A DNA stretch of 64,000 nucleotides, from NCBI GenBank assembly GCA_940671915.1, contig CALNVZ010003432.1:10229249-10293248 (forward strand), given 5' to 3'. Below are positions 37,692 to 50,100 of this stretch, piece by piece. Position numbers and translations under genes: made by a program. Source of the stretch: Paracentrotus lividus (lineage: Eukaryota > Echinodermata > Echinoidea > Camarodonta > Echinidae). The notes beneath the pieces are model-generated. The model did no database searches and had not been told where the DNA came from. It worked only from the letters and a program-made list of their open reading frames with translations. The first letter of the stretch is position 1. Every line of letters starts with the position of its first letter.

Positions 37692-38138
37692 GCTAGCCAA
37701 TCCGTCAATGCTAATTTATTTCGAGTTGCCAATTTGACTGGGGGTCATTCAAACCTCAATATTTTGATTCCAACTTTTCAACAAATTGAAAAAAAAATCG
37801 TAAATAATTGCAAGAACTAAAATGTCTCTCTAAGCTAACCAGTTTAAAATTTAATCATCTAATATATAAGGGAAAAGAGTTTATTGCGTCTAGTTTATTT
37901 ACTCGATTCCGGGTCCGGTGCAATTGGCTACGCCCGGTCCACGGATGCGGATCGCGGAGCCGCCGAGGCCATTTCTGACCGACAACATGCCCCATGCGCT
38001 GGCCTAGGTATCGTTCAGAATACCGTAGCCCAGCTAGCGCTTTTGCTAGGTAGGTCGATAGCATACTAGCGCATAGCATGCGCATGCATAAATTGCACGT
38101 GGCTTTAGACAGATTTTGACGAATACGACAATATCATC
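37692..38138. promoter_or_regulatory. Shared divergent promoter, zinc-finger gene / NHP2
   Basis: Only 447 bp separates the two ATG codons. The segment has CG-rich blocks around 37905-38045, and GCATGCGCATGC at 38076-38087 is a palindromic NRF1-type site 52 bp before the NHP2 ATG. No TATA box was seen. NRF1 sites are common in housekeeping promoters; a shared promoter here is inferred from spacing. Confidence 0.6.
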
Positions 38139-40433
38139 ATGAAGTCCCCAGCAGTGAAGAACGGGATCGACCACGCTGAAGAAGCTGAAACACAGGAACT
38201 ATCATACGATGAACTTGTTTCGAGAATTTCTCCTATAGCTAATCCTCTTGCTTCGAGAAAACTAACAAAAAAACTTTACAAAGTCATCAAGAAAGGTATC
38301 GTAGTCCCATCTGTTCAAATTGATGTTGTTAAAAAAAAAAATAATAATAAGGACAAAGCAAACAGGGTTTACCTGGTACTTGATAATGTAATATTTCTAA
38401 AATTATTAAGTTTTTAGAAGGTCTAGAATCTGTTTGTTTGTTTGTTGTTGTTGTTTTGTTTTGTTTTTTTGCTATCATTTTGTTCAGTCCAAAACCTCAC
38501 TGATGAGAACTAACATGATCAGATTAACTTAAGACAAGTACAGATTGCATTTATTTTTCTTGTTTTTTGTTGTTTTTTTTCACAGGTTTTGCCTTTAATA
38601 CAGTCCTGACAACACTGCCCTCACTCAGTCACTGTTCACCAAATCATTAATATTGTTGACGTCATTATCTCTTCTAGGGTCGCAGTTATCAATCAGTCCA
38701 AAAGAAAATAATAACTTTAAAAAACAACCGGAATAGCGAAATGCTTGATTTTAGTACAAAAGGTTGTTTGTCATAAGACTAAAGACTGTAAAGTTTGATC
38801 TTCCGAAAGTTTTGGGGTCTGAAAAATTTGATAATATGAAGGTTTGTTTGGCCGAAAAATGAAATAGTCTAGATCTACTTGTAGGGGCCTAGGGTTCATA
38901 AGTTCAAATAAGAGATAGGGTCATATAATAAGGAGGTTTGATAATCTGAAAATTAAATTACTATCATGACATGACTATGCATTCATTCCAAGGCCAGGGT
39001 CTCATTATAATCATATTCCACTCTACTTCATCAAGTAAATTTTTACTCATTAAATGAATACCATCACCAATTTTCTTTTAGGATCTTACATTTGTTTTCA
39101 ATTCATATTTAAAACTATATTTGCTTTATTTTTCTTCACAGCTAGTAAAGAAAAGATGCTCAGACGTGGTGTGAAAGAAGTTCAAAAATTTCTTCGCAAG
39201 GGAGAGAAAGGGTAAGATTTTTTTTTTCTTTTCTTTTTCAATCATTGATTTGTTTGATACAGCATTTGTAACCCTCTCTGTCTTCTATGTAAATAGTTCT
39301 TAAAGATAATCTAGAGTAGTCATGATGAAATAAATCTTAACATTCTTGTTCATACCAGAATCTCAAGCATAGGAAATAAATACTACACACCAAAGGAATT
39401 TACAGAAAATTGCGTATTTGCTGAGAAAAGAGCAAACATTTCTTTTGAAATCATTATCGGAACGTGAATATAATCTTGTGTAGGCATATGTATATGTTAA
39501 TAGAACAATGTAAGAGAAGTATCTTACAGATTTATCTTAAATTATTTTGGCTGTAAGAACTATAGCTTGGCTTTAACCTAATTTTACCAGATTTAACTGA
39601 AGTGAAATCACATGCCTTTTTTTATTGTTTTATTGAATATTAGTATTGATTGACAAAAGAAATTGGTGAGTTATCTTTGAAGTAGTTACTGAATGTGTAA
39701 GAAGGTTCTTGACCGTCTTCTTAATCGTTTTCATCTTCTTCTTTTTTTTTTTCCTGTTTAGGTTTGTGGTATTTGCTGGAGATGTTACACCCATTGAGGT
39801 CATGTGTCATTTACCTGCAGTGTGTGAAGATCTAAATATTCCCTATGCTTACGTTCCTTCAAAATCTGTAAGTATTTGCTACTTTTGTCTACACCTGGCA
39901 GAAAAAGTGTATTCAAGTTTTTATACCTGATGAATGATGATTTTTTTTTTTTTTTTCTTTAAAAAAGTTTATAGTGTATAATTTCACTTTGCAATTATCA
40001 TAAGAGTCAAAGAAATTATTTAATGAAGATTTTATCTTAATTTATCTTGCTAGTTTCTTCTAAAGTTAATCTGTCTTAATTCAAGTGACAAACTAAATGC
40101 ATACAGGAACATGACTACAAAGAAAAAAAATATATTGTCAAGTGTTTTTAAAGTAAAGTTGGAGTGTACATATTTACAAGGTTCAATACTAATTACTTAC
40201 ACTAAACAATGTCATGGAATCAGTTAGTTTCCTTCCCTTTCTGTGACACAAGACCTGGTTCTGCACTTTGATTCAAACATTTTCAATTTGACTTTTCACC
40301 TCTGCAGGACTTGGGCACATCAAGTGGTGCAAAGAGGGCAACATGCTGTATCTTGGTGAAGAAGCATGCAGAATACGAAGAAAACTACAAAGAATGTCTG
40401 AACCTTGTCAAAGCTCTACCTCCTCCCATATGA
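38139..40433 (+). CDS. NHP2: H/ACA ribonucleoprotein subunit 2 (NHP2)
   Basis: Exons 38139-38295, 39142-39211, 39762-39867 and 40308-40433 join in frame to give 152 residues (human 153). It is a compact L7Ae-family protein. Visible signatures are [73 protein letters not shown] and [19 protein letters not shown], nearly colinear with the human protein. NHP2 binds H/ACA guide RNAs together with dyskerin, NOP10 and GAR1 in the nucleolus and Cajal bodies, where the particle pseudouridylates rRNA and snRNA; in vertebrates it is also part of telomerase. The acidic N-terminus ([15 protein letters not shown]) varies between species. It probably shares a promoter with the zinc-finger gene upstream. 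Confidence 0.96.
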
Positions 40434-41353
40434 GAAAAATGATCCCTACAATAGTTGTAGTATAGACAAAAACTCATGGACTCATTCCATACATATATCT
40501 CAGTTGGAATGGATATAATCGTATGTTGAGCAAGCCAGAAGGTTATTGGATATATTTTCACAATTAACGCTCTTTTGGCTCATTAACAGCTTGCAACAGA
40601 GGACGTAAAGGAATAACATAATTGATGGCAATTCAAATCAGTCAAGACTTCAACAATCATTGGGGGGGGGGGAATGTAGGCCTACACACGTTTTGCTTGC
40701 TCACATCAAGCTGATGAAATTCTGTTTCTCAAAGAGTGAGAATTTTTGGTTTATGATAGCATAATTGCCAATGGTTTTGATTTTAACTATGGTCCAATTA
40801 ATGAATTATTGAAATCCATGATTTTAACTCTTCTGATCTTGATTATGGAAATATGTAAATTGATAAAGATGTTATAGTGCCCAGAAAATATGTTAAACAT
40901 GAAAGCATCACCCAATCCATTATTTCTGTTTTAATTTCTTGAAACCTGCATTTATATAATGTGTAAGTCCAGTTTTGGTGCAAATGATCATGTCAGATCC
41001 TCGATAGAAGTGGCATCTTGTGACAGATTAGTAATAGGGATGCTGCTTCTTTTATTTTTATTTTAGTTATTTTGATAATAGGGACCAAGTAGAGTTTACT
41101 AACAAATTATATCTACATCCATATTTTTTGCACGTTTTTGATTTTTTTTTTTTTTTTTTTTTATTATTATTATTATTTTTTACAACTTATTACCTAAAAA
41201 AGTAAACAGGTATTTAAGAAGTTCAATTGAAGCATCCTTTGTACATATTTTGTATGTATTAAATAATGTGATATGTGTAAATAGACACTTATATTTCTGT
41301 TTCTTTTCTTTAAAGTAGAGTAAAGCATTATCAAAGTGTATGAATAGGGAATA
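40434..41353. other. NHP2 3' UTR and flank
   Basis: AT-rich sequence after the NHP2 stop, with a G run at about 40662-40671 and a T run at about 41140-41160. No exon or defined repeat was seen. Confidence 0.6.
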
Positions 41354-41508
41354 CAGTCCACTCCCATTATAATGAGCATGGATACTTGCTGTTCAAATGA
41401 GGCAAATTTCCCAGTCTCACTTTCAAACGAGTGGAATCTTTCATGTTCAATATATCAAAAATCCTGTGTTTGGCATTGTCACCAGCACCTGATAATGGGA
41501 GTGGACTG
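41354..41508. mobile_element. Mariner-like MITE, copy 2
   Basis: Left end CAGTCCACTCCCATTATAAT after TA, right end ATAATGGGAGTGGACTG followed by TG instead of TA. 155 bp and non-coding, immediately beside the 41513 hairpin. Confidence 0.75.
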
Positions 41509-41512
41509 TGAA

Positions 41513-41633
41513 TTCATCAAAGGACTTGTCAGACGTTTTATCCGACAAGCTGTTACAAGCTACTGAAATGCTTGCATCTGATTGGCTGAGAGCAAATTTG
41601 TCGGATAAAATGTCTGACAAGTCCTTTGATGAA
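41513..41633. mobile_element. 121 bp foldback element with 36 bp arms
   Basis: Arms 41513-41548 and 41598-41633 are nearly perfect complements (TTCATCAAAGGACTTGTCAG onward; 34 or more of 36 bases pair). No clear target duplication, and no coding potential. Confidence 0.75.
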
Positions 41634-42380
41634 ATACCCCCCAGGAAGTGAAAATTTAGAATACCGGTACAGTGTAAACTCATTATAACCATGGAAATAA
41701 ACTTGTTATTGGAAATCTCATTTTATCAGGGTAAAGAAAAAAAATACACTGGAGCTGGGACCCAAAAAATTCCTTCGTTACATCAGGAATCTCATATCTG
41801 ATCTCGTTATTATGGTCATCAGGCATGATTTTTATCCGCGGATTTCCGCCAATTTTGAAATTCTAAAAAAAAAAAAAAAAATCTAAAAAAAATCTTTAAA
41901 AAAAAAAAAAAAATAATTTTTTTTTTCTTTTGCATGTACATGGCGGAGGTGTTTTCGGCGGTGTTTTCATTGTGTATTCTGGAAATATTTTCTGCTCTGA
42001 CCGTGTGTAGACTTGGAACACGAGATTGATTTAACAAAGTTGCAGCCAAAGAAATCGTGAATTTTCTATACCTAAAATTGCAAAATTTTCTGCAACCCAC
42101 CCCCACCCCCAGGAAGTTCGGTCGCTACGCTCCCTCACTGGTAGCAATTTTCCTCTTTTTTCACAATTTCTCTGTCTCATGCCTGGGTCATTCAAATGTG
42201 AATTATTAAGGGGTAACTCTTTTGTTTTGTTGCATGCTTAATACTTAAAAATATGTGATGACCTGCATGTTGTAGGTTCTCCAACAAATGGGCTCAATTT
42301 GTAAAAAATGAGATTTTACTCATTTTGTGTGATGGGATGAATTAAAAAATTGTTAGTGTTACACCATCAAAATGACTTAA

Positions 42381-42962
42381 AGGAGAATTGTCCCTTTGTA
42401 GATAGTTGGCTTACTGTGGATGCAGAAAAATCAAATAAGCACATAAGTGAAGATTTGGTGAAAATCAGATAAATGATAAGAAAGTTATGAGTATTTGAAT
42501 ATTGAGATCTCTAATGATATAGGAAATCTCCCATTGGCAACGCGGTCACCATTTGTGATGTCACGAAGGGAGAACTCCCCATATGGTGTGCACAAAAACT
42601 ATTCTTAATGTCTCTTTATTTTCATTCTAATGATAGAACAGCTTTTCTTTTCATGATATATTATGGCTTTCATATATTTACAAGTCATCCCATAAAAAGA
42701 TTCTTTATTCTCCCTTTAGAATCAAGAAAAAAGAGGATTTAGTACAATGTGTACAATAGATATGGGAAAGATCTCCCTGCATTACATCACACATCATGGT
42801 CGTGTTGCCAATTGGAGGATCTCCATATCATAAATGATCTCAAAATCTAAAAATTCATATCTCTCTTATTCATTGCCTGATTTTTCTGAAACTTTCCCAA
42901 TATGTTTTGGGGGTTTGTCTCCATTCACTTAAGCTAAATTTCTCTGAGGGGATAATTCCCCT
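42381..42962. mobile_element. TTAA-flanked foldback element (piggyBac-like MITE), copy 1
   Basis: TTAA at 42377-42380 and 42963-42966 flanks ends AGGAGAATTGTCCC and GGGATAATTCCCCT. The inner parts also pair: CTCCCATTGGCAAC near 42530 against GTTGCCAATTGGAGG near 42808. The TTAA target and AGG-type ends fit piggyBac-derived elements. Non-coding. Confidence 0.7.
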
Positions 42963-43121
42963 TTAATTACCCATTAGAGGTTCCCATACACAGGTCATTA
43001 GGATTACAAGTTTGCAAATTTCAAGAAATCCAAATTTTGACCAGGAGAATTTCCTTGTTGGAATGGAATTTTGTATCTGTGCTCATTAGAACAGGAGTGG
43101 ACTGTAAGAAAGAATAGTACA

Positions 43122-43385
43122 ATTGAAGATGCTAGTACTAGAAGTTCCTATGTTACATCAAATCAGTTTTGAGAAACAGAGGGTAAAAATGTAACATACG
43201 AACATCTAGTACTAGCATCTTCACTTATTTTACATATTCCGAAAGAGTAACTCCTCCCGCATCTTTTGGTACCATTTTTGTGTGGTATGTCTTTACGCTT
43301 GGATGAACACGACACATTGTTACATAAATGTAACAGAGGGCCAAAATGTAACATACAAACTTCTAGTACTAGCATCTTCAATTTA
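43122..43385. repeat. Inverted and direct copies of a CTAGTACTAGCATCTTC unit
   Basis: GAAGATGCTAGTACTAGAAG at about 43125 is inverted relative to TTCTAGTACTAGCATCTTCA at about 43361, and a second direct copy lies at about 43205. ATGTAACATAC(A/G)AAC precedes both direct copies. A small palindromic element or nested insertion is likely. Confidence 0.65.
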
Positions 43386-43478
43386 AATAAGTAATTCTCA
43401 AGTATAAAGAGATGGTCAAGATGTTTTGAACAAAATTTTATTGCAAAAATATTTAAGTATAAAATGTCCAGATACAAA

Positions 43479-43891
43479 GGCCCGAATTCACAAAGGTGGT
43501 TTCTGCCAAACCCACGGATCCGCGGATTTGTGAATATTCATGTAATAATTACGCTTAATTTTAGCGCGTACATTGAAAAAGGTCCAATATGAATGCGCGA
43601 TTTTGTCATTTTGCACGAGATATACGCCAGTTGCTATGGTTTTGACATAATGAGCCCACTGTTTTAAATTAATGAGTCCACTGTTGAGTCAACGGTTTAT
43701 TAAAATTAATTTGAATAAACAGCAGCAAAACCATAGCGACAAGCGTAAATTTAGAGCTCTGTGACAAAATCGCGCATTCATATTGGACCTTTCTCACAGT
43801 ACGCGCTAAAATTAAGCGTATTTATTACACAAAATCTACATAATCCACGGATCCGTGGGTTTGGCAGAAACCACCTTTGTGAATTCGGGCC
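43479..43891. mobile_element. 413 bp long-armed foldback element, GGCCCG family
   Basis: The left end GGCCCGAATTCACAAAGGTG pairs with the right end at 43891, and pairing continues inward for about 130 bp per arm, including CACGGATCCGCGGAT, ACGCTTAATTTTAGCGCGTA and GTCCAATATGAATGCGCGAT. The target duplication is unclear. Another element at 47789-48105 shares the terminal motif. Non-coding. Confidence 0.8.
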
Positions 43892-44139
43892 ATGGATGCT
43901 GGAAAGGTTTCATAATTCAACTGGAAACTTAATGTCTGTATCTTTAGCTTCTCAACCCACTGCTTTTCTATTACTCTCTACTGGAAACGTGCCAAAAGAA
44001 TAATCTGATTCACTTTTTCTACTAGAAACACTTGGCAGTTACTTTTCCTATCTGGTTTTGAGTCTTAAGTCACATTTATCCTTCTTAGCCAGAAAGCTAT
44101 TCAGATTTATGTTTCATGAAGCGATTTTGTAGAGTTTGG

Positions 44140-47100
44140 TCATCTAACACTGGAATCCATTTTATGAAATTCATCGAGTGCCTCTGTTATATCCTTTAAT
44201 GTCCATTTATCTTCTGGCAAGGCATGCTGGTCCAGTTTGAAGCATCCTTGTTGTGTCCGACATAGACCAGTCATGAAGGCACAAGTTCCAAGACCTGAAA
44301 AAGCAAGAAAGAACTTATCATGAACTGGGAGTTGGCAAATAATTTTTTTAAAGGTGAATACAGTAAACTGATGAATGCTTGATCTGAGTCCCAATTTGAG
44401 AGCGAGGGCCCACACATATATGTTATACCCCTTGGAGGAAAACAATAAAAGTGCTTATTAGACAAGCCAAATCATGAAATGTCTATGTTTTAATGAAAAA
44501 TCCCCTCACATGCAAATAACACACATGACCAGGTTACAATTGATTAAAGCTCGTATAGTTTTGGGAGAACATATTTTTTGTTTTACTTCCATAGTAGAAT
44601 AATATGAATTAATACCTCAAATAACCTCTGTGTACAAAATGATTTGTTATAAAATCCACTCTAAGACCTGAATTTAGCAACAAAACTGTAAATCGATCTG
44701 TTGAGTGGCCATGCCTAAACAGGATGACACCGGAGAGAGTGCAACGTGCAGTGGTTTGGGTGCAAAGTATATGCTATTTATACACAGACTGATACACACA
44801 GAATGCACACACGCCATGCCAGTCAGCAGTGGTATGGCAAGCCCAGAGTTTTGGGGTGAGAGTGAAGGAAGTATGGTCTTATTTTGATGAACATCTCCCC
44901 ATGTATATGCTAACTATAACATATGGAAAGACATGCATGATACATGGTTATATCGCTTGTTCATCTATTGATATATCATTGGAACAATATGAGGAAAAGT
45001 TGATTAAGTTTTAGAAAAACGCAATCTTCTCTACCACAACTATACTTGGGCTTTAAAGTCCTGGCTTACTACAAAATGCCATGCTTATTATTAAAGGGGA
45101 AGTTCACCCTGGAATTTTATTAGTCTGAAAAAATGAAGAAAAATAATTTAAAAATATTAGTGACAGTTTGAAGAAAATCGACAAAAAAATAGCGAAGTTA
45201 TGAATATTTAAAGTTTTGATTCTGTGACGTCACGTGCGAGCAGCTCTCCTATGTGTTATGTAGTGTAAATTCCATGCAGTGTCATTTTTTTTAAAACAAA
45301 ATTAATTATGTCATCTGTGCGGTCGATATATCATCAAACATATGTTCATATACATGACTCTAATAAGGTGACCCTTTCCTTTATCAAGAACCATGAAAAA
45401 AGACAAATTTATTGAATTTACATACACAACACATGGGAGAGCTGCTCGCACGTGACGTCACAGAATCAAAACTTTACATATTCATAACTTCGCTATTTTT
45501 TGGTCAATTTTCGTCAAACTTTCATTTATATTTTTATTTTATTTTTCTGCATTTTTTAAAACCAACGAAATTCCAGGGTGAACTTCCCCTTTAAGTAAAT
45601 ACTTATTTTATACAGTCTACTCCTAATATAGTGAGATTTCTTATAAAAAGATGATTCTCCCAGTGCCAATACAAAACATTTGCACTTATATGTGTCTATA
45701 TGTTCAGTATAAAAAGATTTCAATATAATGAGGTAAACAAGCACTTCACTTTAACAGAGTTGACTGTACATATAACATTTGACAGATGTCATTCCTCTAT
45801 TATAGTGGTAATTTTCAAACATATCCCATACTGAAGTGAAGATTATTTTGGACATAGAATATTAGGATAAGCATCCAGACTAGACTTATTCAAACATTAT
45901 TCATGAGAAATCATACCATTCTGAATTGAAATAATTTAATGTGAACTTTGTTTTGTATCAACTTACTTTTTCCTACATCATGGATCAGTTTTCTCACATA
46001 GAATCCCCCTCCGCAGTGGACTTCTATTCAGCAATACAATAGGAAGTGGAGATAAATTTAAGTATAATATAATTCATGAATATCAATATAGCTACAATGC
46101 TGAAACTTGTCAGAGGAATTAGTAATGGTAATACATGAATAGAAATTCATATATCGGTCTTGCATGAAACAGATTATATTAATTTGAAATACTATCACAT
46201 CTGACACATTCTCTCTCTATACAGTATGTCCCCTCTTTCTTTTTCTTCTCCATCATTCTTACCCTCTTTCTTTTTCTTCTCCATAATTCTTACCCTCTTT
46301 CTTTTTCTTCTCCATAATTCTTACCCCCCCCCCCATTATCCACTTTCATTAGGATTTACACACTTGCCAAGACATAAACATCCACCAGACATTAGCTCCT
46401 TTTATAATGATCATGGATACAACAAGATCTTTAGAACGAGACCAGTGTCTATCGACTATGTGCTCAACATAACAAGATCTTGTTAACCCGTTGGGGACTG
46501 AGCCCGAATATATTCGGGCTGAAGACTATGGGAAATGTGTGTTGTAGCCAAATCAGTTCGTCTCCAACAGGTTAAAAGACTTAGTCCCAAAAATCCCATT
46601 ATAAAGGGAGTAGACTACTGTATAAGTGGTTTCTTTCGCGGGGATTTTATTTTTGCGAATTTCGCGAATCGGGATGCAATTGCGAATTTAACATCGCGCG
46701 AAAAGGTTTTAAACAGTACAGCGAATATATCCACGCTAGAAAATGTTTTGAACTCCATGCACTCGCGGAGCAGAGTTGTCTATGCAGCGCTATTGATATC
46801 ACACACAGTGATACAGCGCGATGCATGGGTGACTGGTATGTAGGTCAAATGAATACAGTCATTGTACTGTTTATCGCACATTATGTGTTAAAACAAAAGA
46901 GTTCATTTATGCGCTCTCTGTTATAGTTCTACTAGTAGTTGCTTTTAATTCCAGATTTTGTCGACCGCGAATTTAACATCGCGCGAGAATGTCGGGACCC
47001 CAGCCAACTGCGAAAATATCTGTACGCGAAAAAAAAAACACCTATACAGTATCATATCAATAATATAAGAAAAATTCAGTAACATACCAATTTCAAAATC

Positions 47101-50100
47101 AGGTGATTGAAACCAAAGGCATTTCAAACTGTAGACTTTGACTGGTCTAGCTGGCTTCGACTGGACATCTACTCCTCTTGCTGCTAGGTCAGACATGCGC
47201 TTCCCACCAACCTTCAAGGCTGAATAACTGCAAATATATATATAGTTATATAGGTAATTTCCTTCAATAAAGAAAAGGCAGTATATCATTCTTGTGGAAG
47301 TTATGAACACACTAAATTGATAAAAGATTTAAATTATTTAACCCTATATTAGTCACAGGGTCCATTTTCGCCAAGAAAAATGTCTAGAGGAGTCCATTAT
47401 GCAACCGCGTAGTCTATGTTATTTTCTACCATCGTGCAATTTTTTGTCACAATCTGCGGCAGAGATCTTAGGGGGTTATAATGCCCCCCCCCCCTCCAGA
47501 CTGACAAGACTATTAATATTTTCTATAAGCCTAAGGGTTACGGTAACACAAAAAAAACAAATTGATAATTGAACATTAATAATTCTGGATCTAAATGTTG
47601 CAATATATCTCTAAAGGTTTTGATGAGTGCCAACCTACATTTTTTTTAAATACAAAATAATGGAATAAAGCTCACTTAAAAAGTGCAACAGTCCAAGTCT
47701 GAATTAGTGCAACAGTCCAAAGAGGCTGGCACACAAGTTTACACATAAACACTATTAAGGGTACATCAAAGGTAAGACCTAAACATTTGGGCCCGTATTC
47801 ACAAAGGTGTTCTAAAGTAAGCCAGGGCTAAATTCTGTGGTTTAACAATGGGTAGCAAAATGTGACACAATCTCGAACAGTAGATGTTCCATTTATCAGA
47901 ATCGTTGGTACTGAAACTATTAAAACCTGTCTGGGAATGATAAGTACAAAAGTTTTCCTAACCATTAAAGTACGATTCCAGAACCCAGTTAACATGTAAG
48001 GAACATAACAACGTTGACAGATTGTGTCACAATTTGCTAATTACAGTTAAACCATAGATTTATTAATCTAGGCTTAACTTTAGGACACCTTCGTGAATAT
48101 AGACCAAAAAGATCAACTCGTAAAACTTACACTGGAGGTTCTTGAAGAATATGACCGACAAAGCTTTCCAGGCACCTTGTCAAATCAGCCTCTGACACAT
48201 GATCTAAAGGCATAAATTAAAAAACAATCATATTACTTCTTGCTGATATCACTGTATAAGTGGTTATTTTCGTGAACTTTGAGAGTCCATTTTTACGTAA
48301 TTTTCCACTTCAACATATGGCTATTTATAGTAATGAAAACATCACAAAAATATTGGCTTATACAATATACAGTCCACTCCCATTACAACGAGCACAAATA
48401 CAATGAGATTTTGCTATAATGACATAAAATTACATAATATTATTATGAATTATTACTTAACTATACCAAAAAAAAATACTGATTCAGTATTTACACAAAT
48501 CATACTCAAAACAGTGGTAAATATATACAGAGAAAAATAATTAATACATATAACACGTTATTGCAGTAAGAAATGCAATAACCTAGTATGTATTTAAAAG
48601 AAAACTTTTAAGTCTTGTATTTTAATTTAAGTCTAGTATTTGAATACATTGTATAATCTCATTTGAAAGAGAATTCCATATCTTGGGACCAGTATAAAAA
48701 CAAATGTCTTTTGTGCAAACAATGTTCTATTCAAAGGTAAACAAGGAGCTCACCTGGTGAGCAAAATGGTTATGAATCGAATCATTTTTTACAAACATTT
48801 TATTAAAAGGCAATGTGTTCATTATGAATATGACTTTGTTATAAAGCCCTATGTCACTTGTTCTCAAGCACCTTGTAATAATAGGAGTGGACTGTACTTA
48901 AATAAAGACAGAGTATAGTAACCTACAGCAAGACTGTGTGGGCCTACTGGACATTTTTTTGCATTAAAATGCAGGAATTATATGAGGAAAATGGTTTCAC
49001 TGCACATTTTAAGGATATTATTGTCTGAGCCTTCACAATTCATGGGTGGGTAGAGGGGGTGGGGTGGATAAGCACTATGAATGTTCAAATTGATATAGTT
49101 TGGCCCTCAAAAGTCAGAAAATTTTCCCTCGTGGAAGTGAGATGTAGTTGATAGTCGTGTCAGTGATGATCTAACATCGTTTTGATTATTTGCAGGGGTC
49201 AGTTCCTTTTAAATTACCCTTTTATGAGGGGGGGGGGGGCGTTGCACTTACCAAATTGTGATGTTTCTACTTCTTTTCCATCTGCATCCATTGTGTCTGT
49301 TGCTTTTCCTAATCGTCCCTGTGCTTTATATACCTTTAATAAACCAAATTTATATCACCTTATCACAAATGTTTCCATATTCTATCAGTATCTTGGTGGC
49401 ACTAAAGCAACTAAAAAGGTACTAGTACTTCAAAGAAAATGGCCATTTATATCGATGAATAGTCAACTTGGATAACAATTCTCTGTGTCAAATACAATAG
49501 GAGCTCAAAATTGAATTTCAATCAATATGATTAAGGTTAGTTATTATGGGTCTAATAAACTGGGTCTCTGACATTTGCTCTGGTAACTTCTGCTCCTCTG
49601 TAAATTTCATTCAATAATCAAATGATTGACTTTAATCCTGGATTTAACACCATAACCTACCCTAAACCAAGCAGTAAACCCTATCACAATCCTAACCTTA
49701 ACCCTACATCTTAGACGAAAAAAAAACCTGGAGCATTTGTCAGTTCCAAAATGAACTATTTAATTATTTATTGGTTTCATTGCCATTTAGGTTTTTCACC
49801 TAACAACAATAAGAACCTCATCCTTTACCTTCTCTCCTTGAAGATAGGATGAAAGTAGCTTGGTGTCTCTCCCACACCCAATAACAATGTGACAATGGAC
49901 CAAATGGTATAAGACAAATGGGATTTAGACCAAATGGCAATAAACCAAATGGGTTTCAGACCAAACAGCAATGAACCTAATCACTTACCTTTTCTCCTTG
50001 AAGATAGGATGATAGCAGCTTGGTACCTCTACCACATCCTATCACTAGTACACCTGTAGCATGCATATCAAGAGTTCCCCCATGCCCCATCTTAGGGAGC

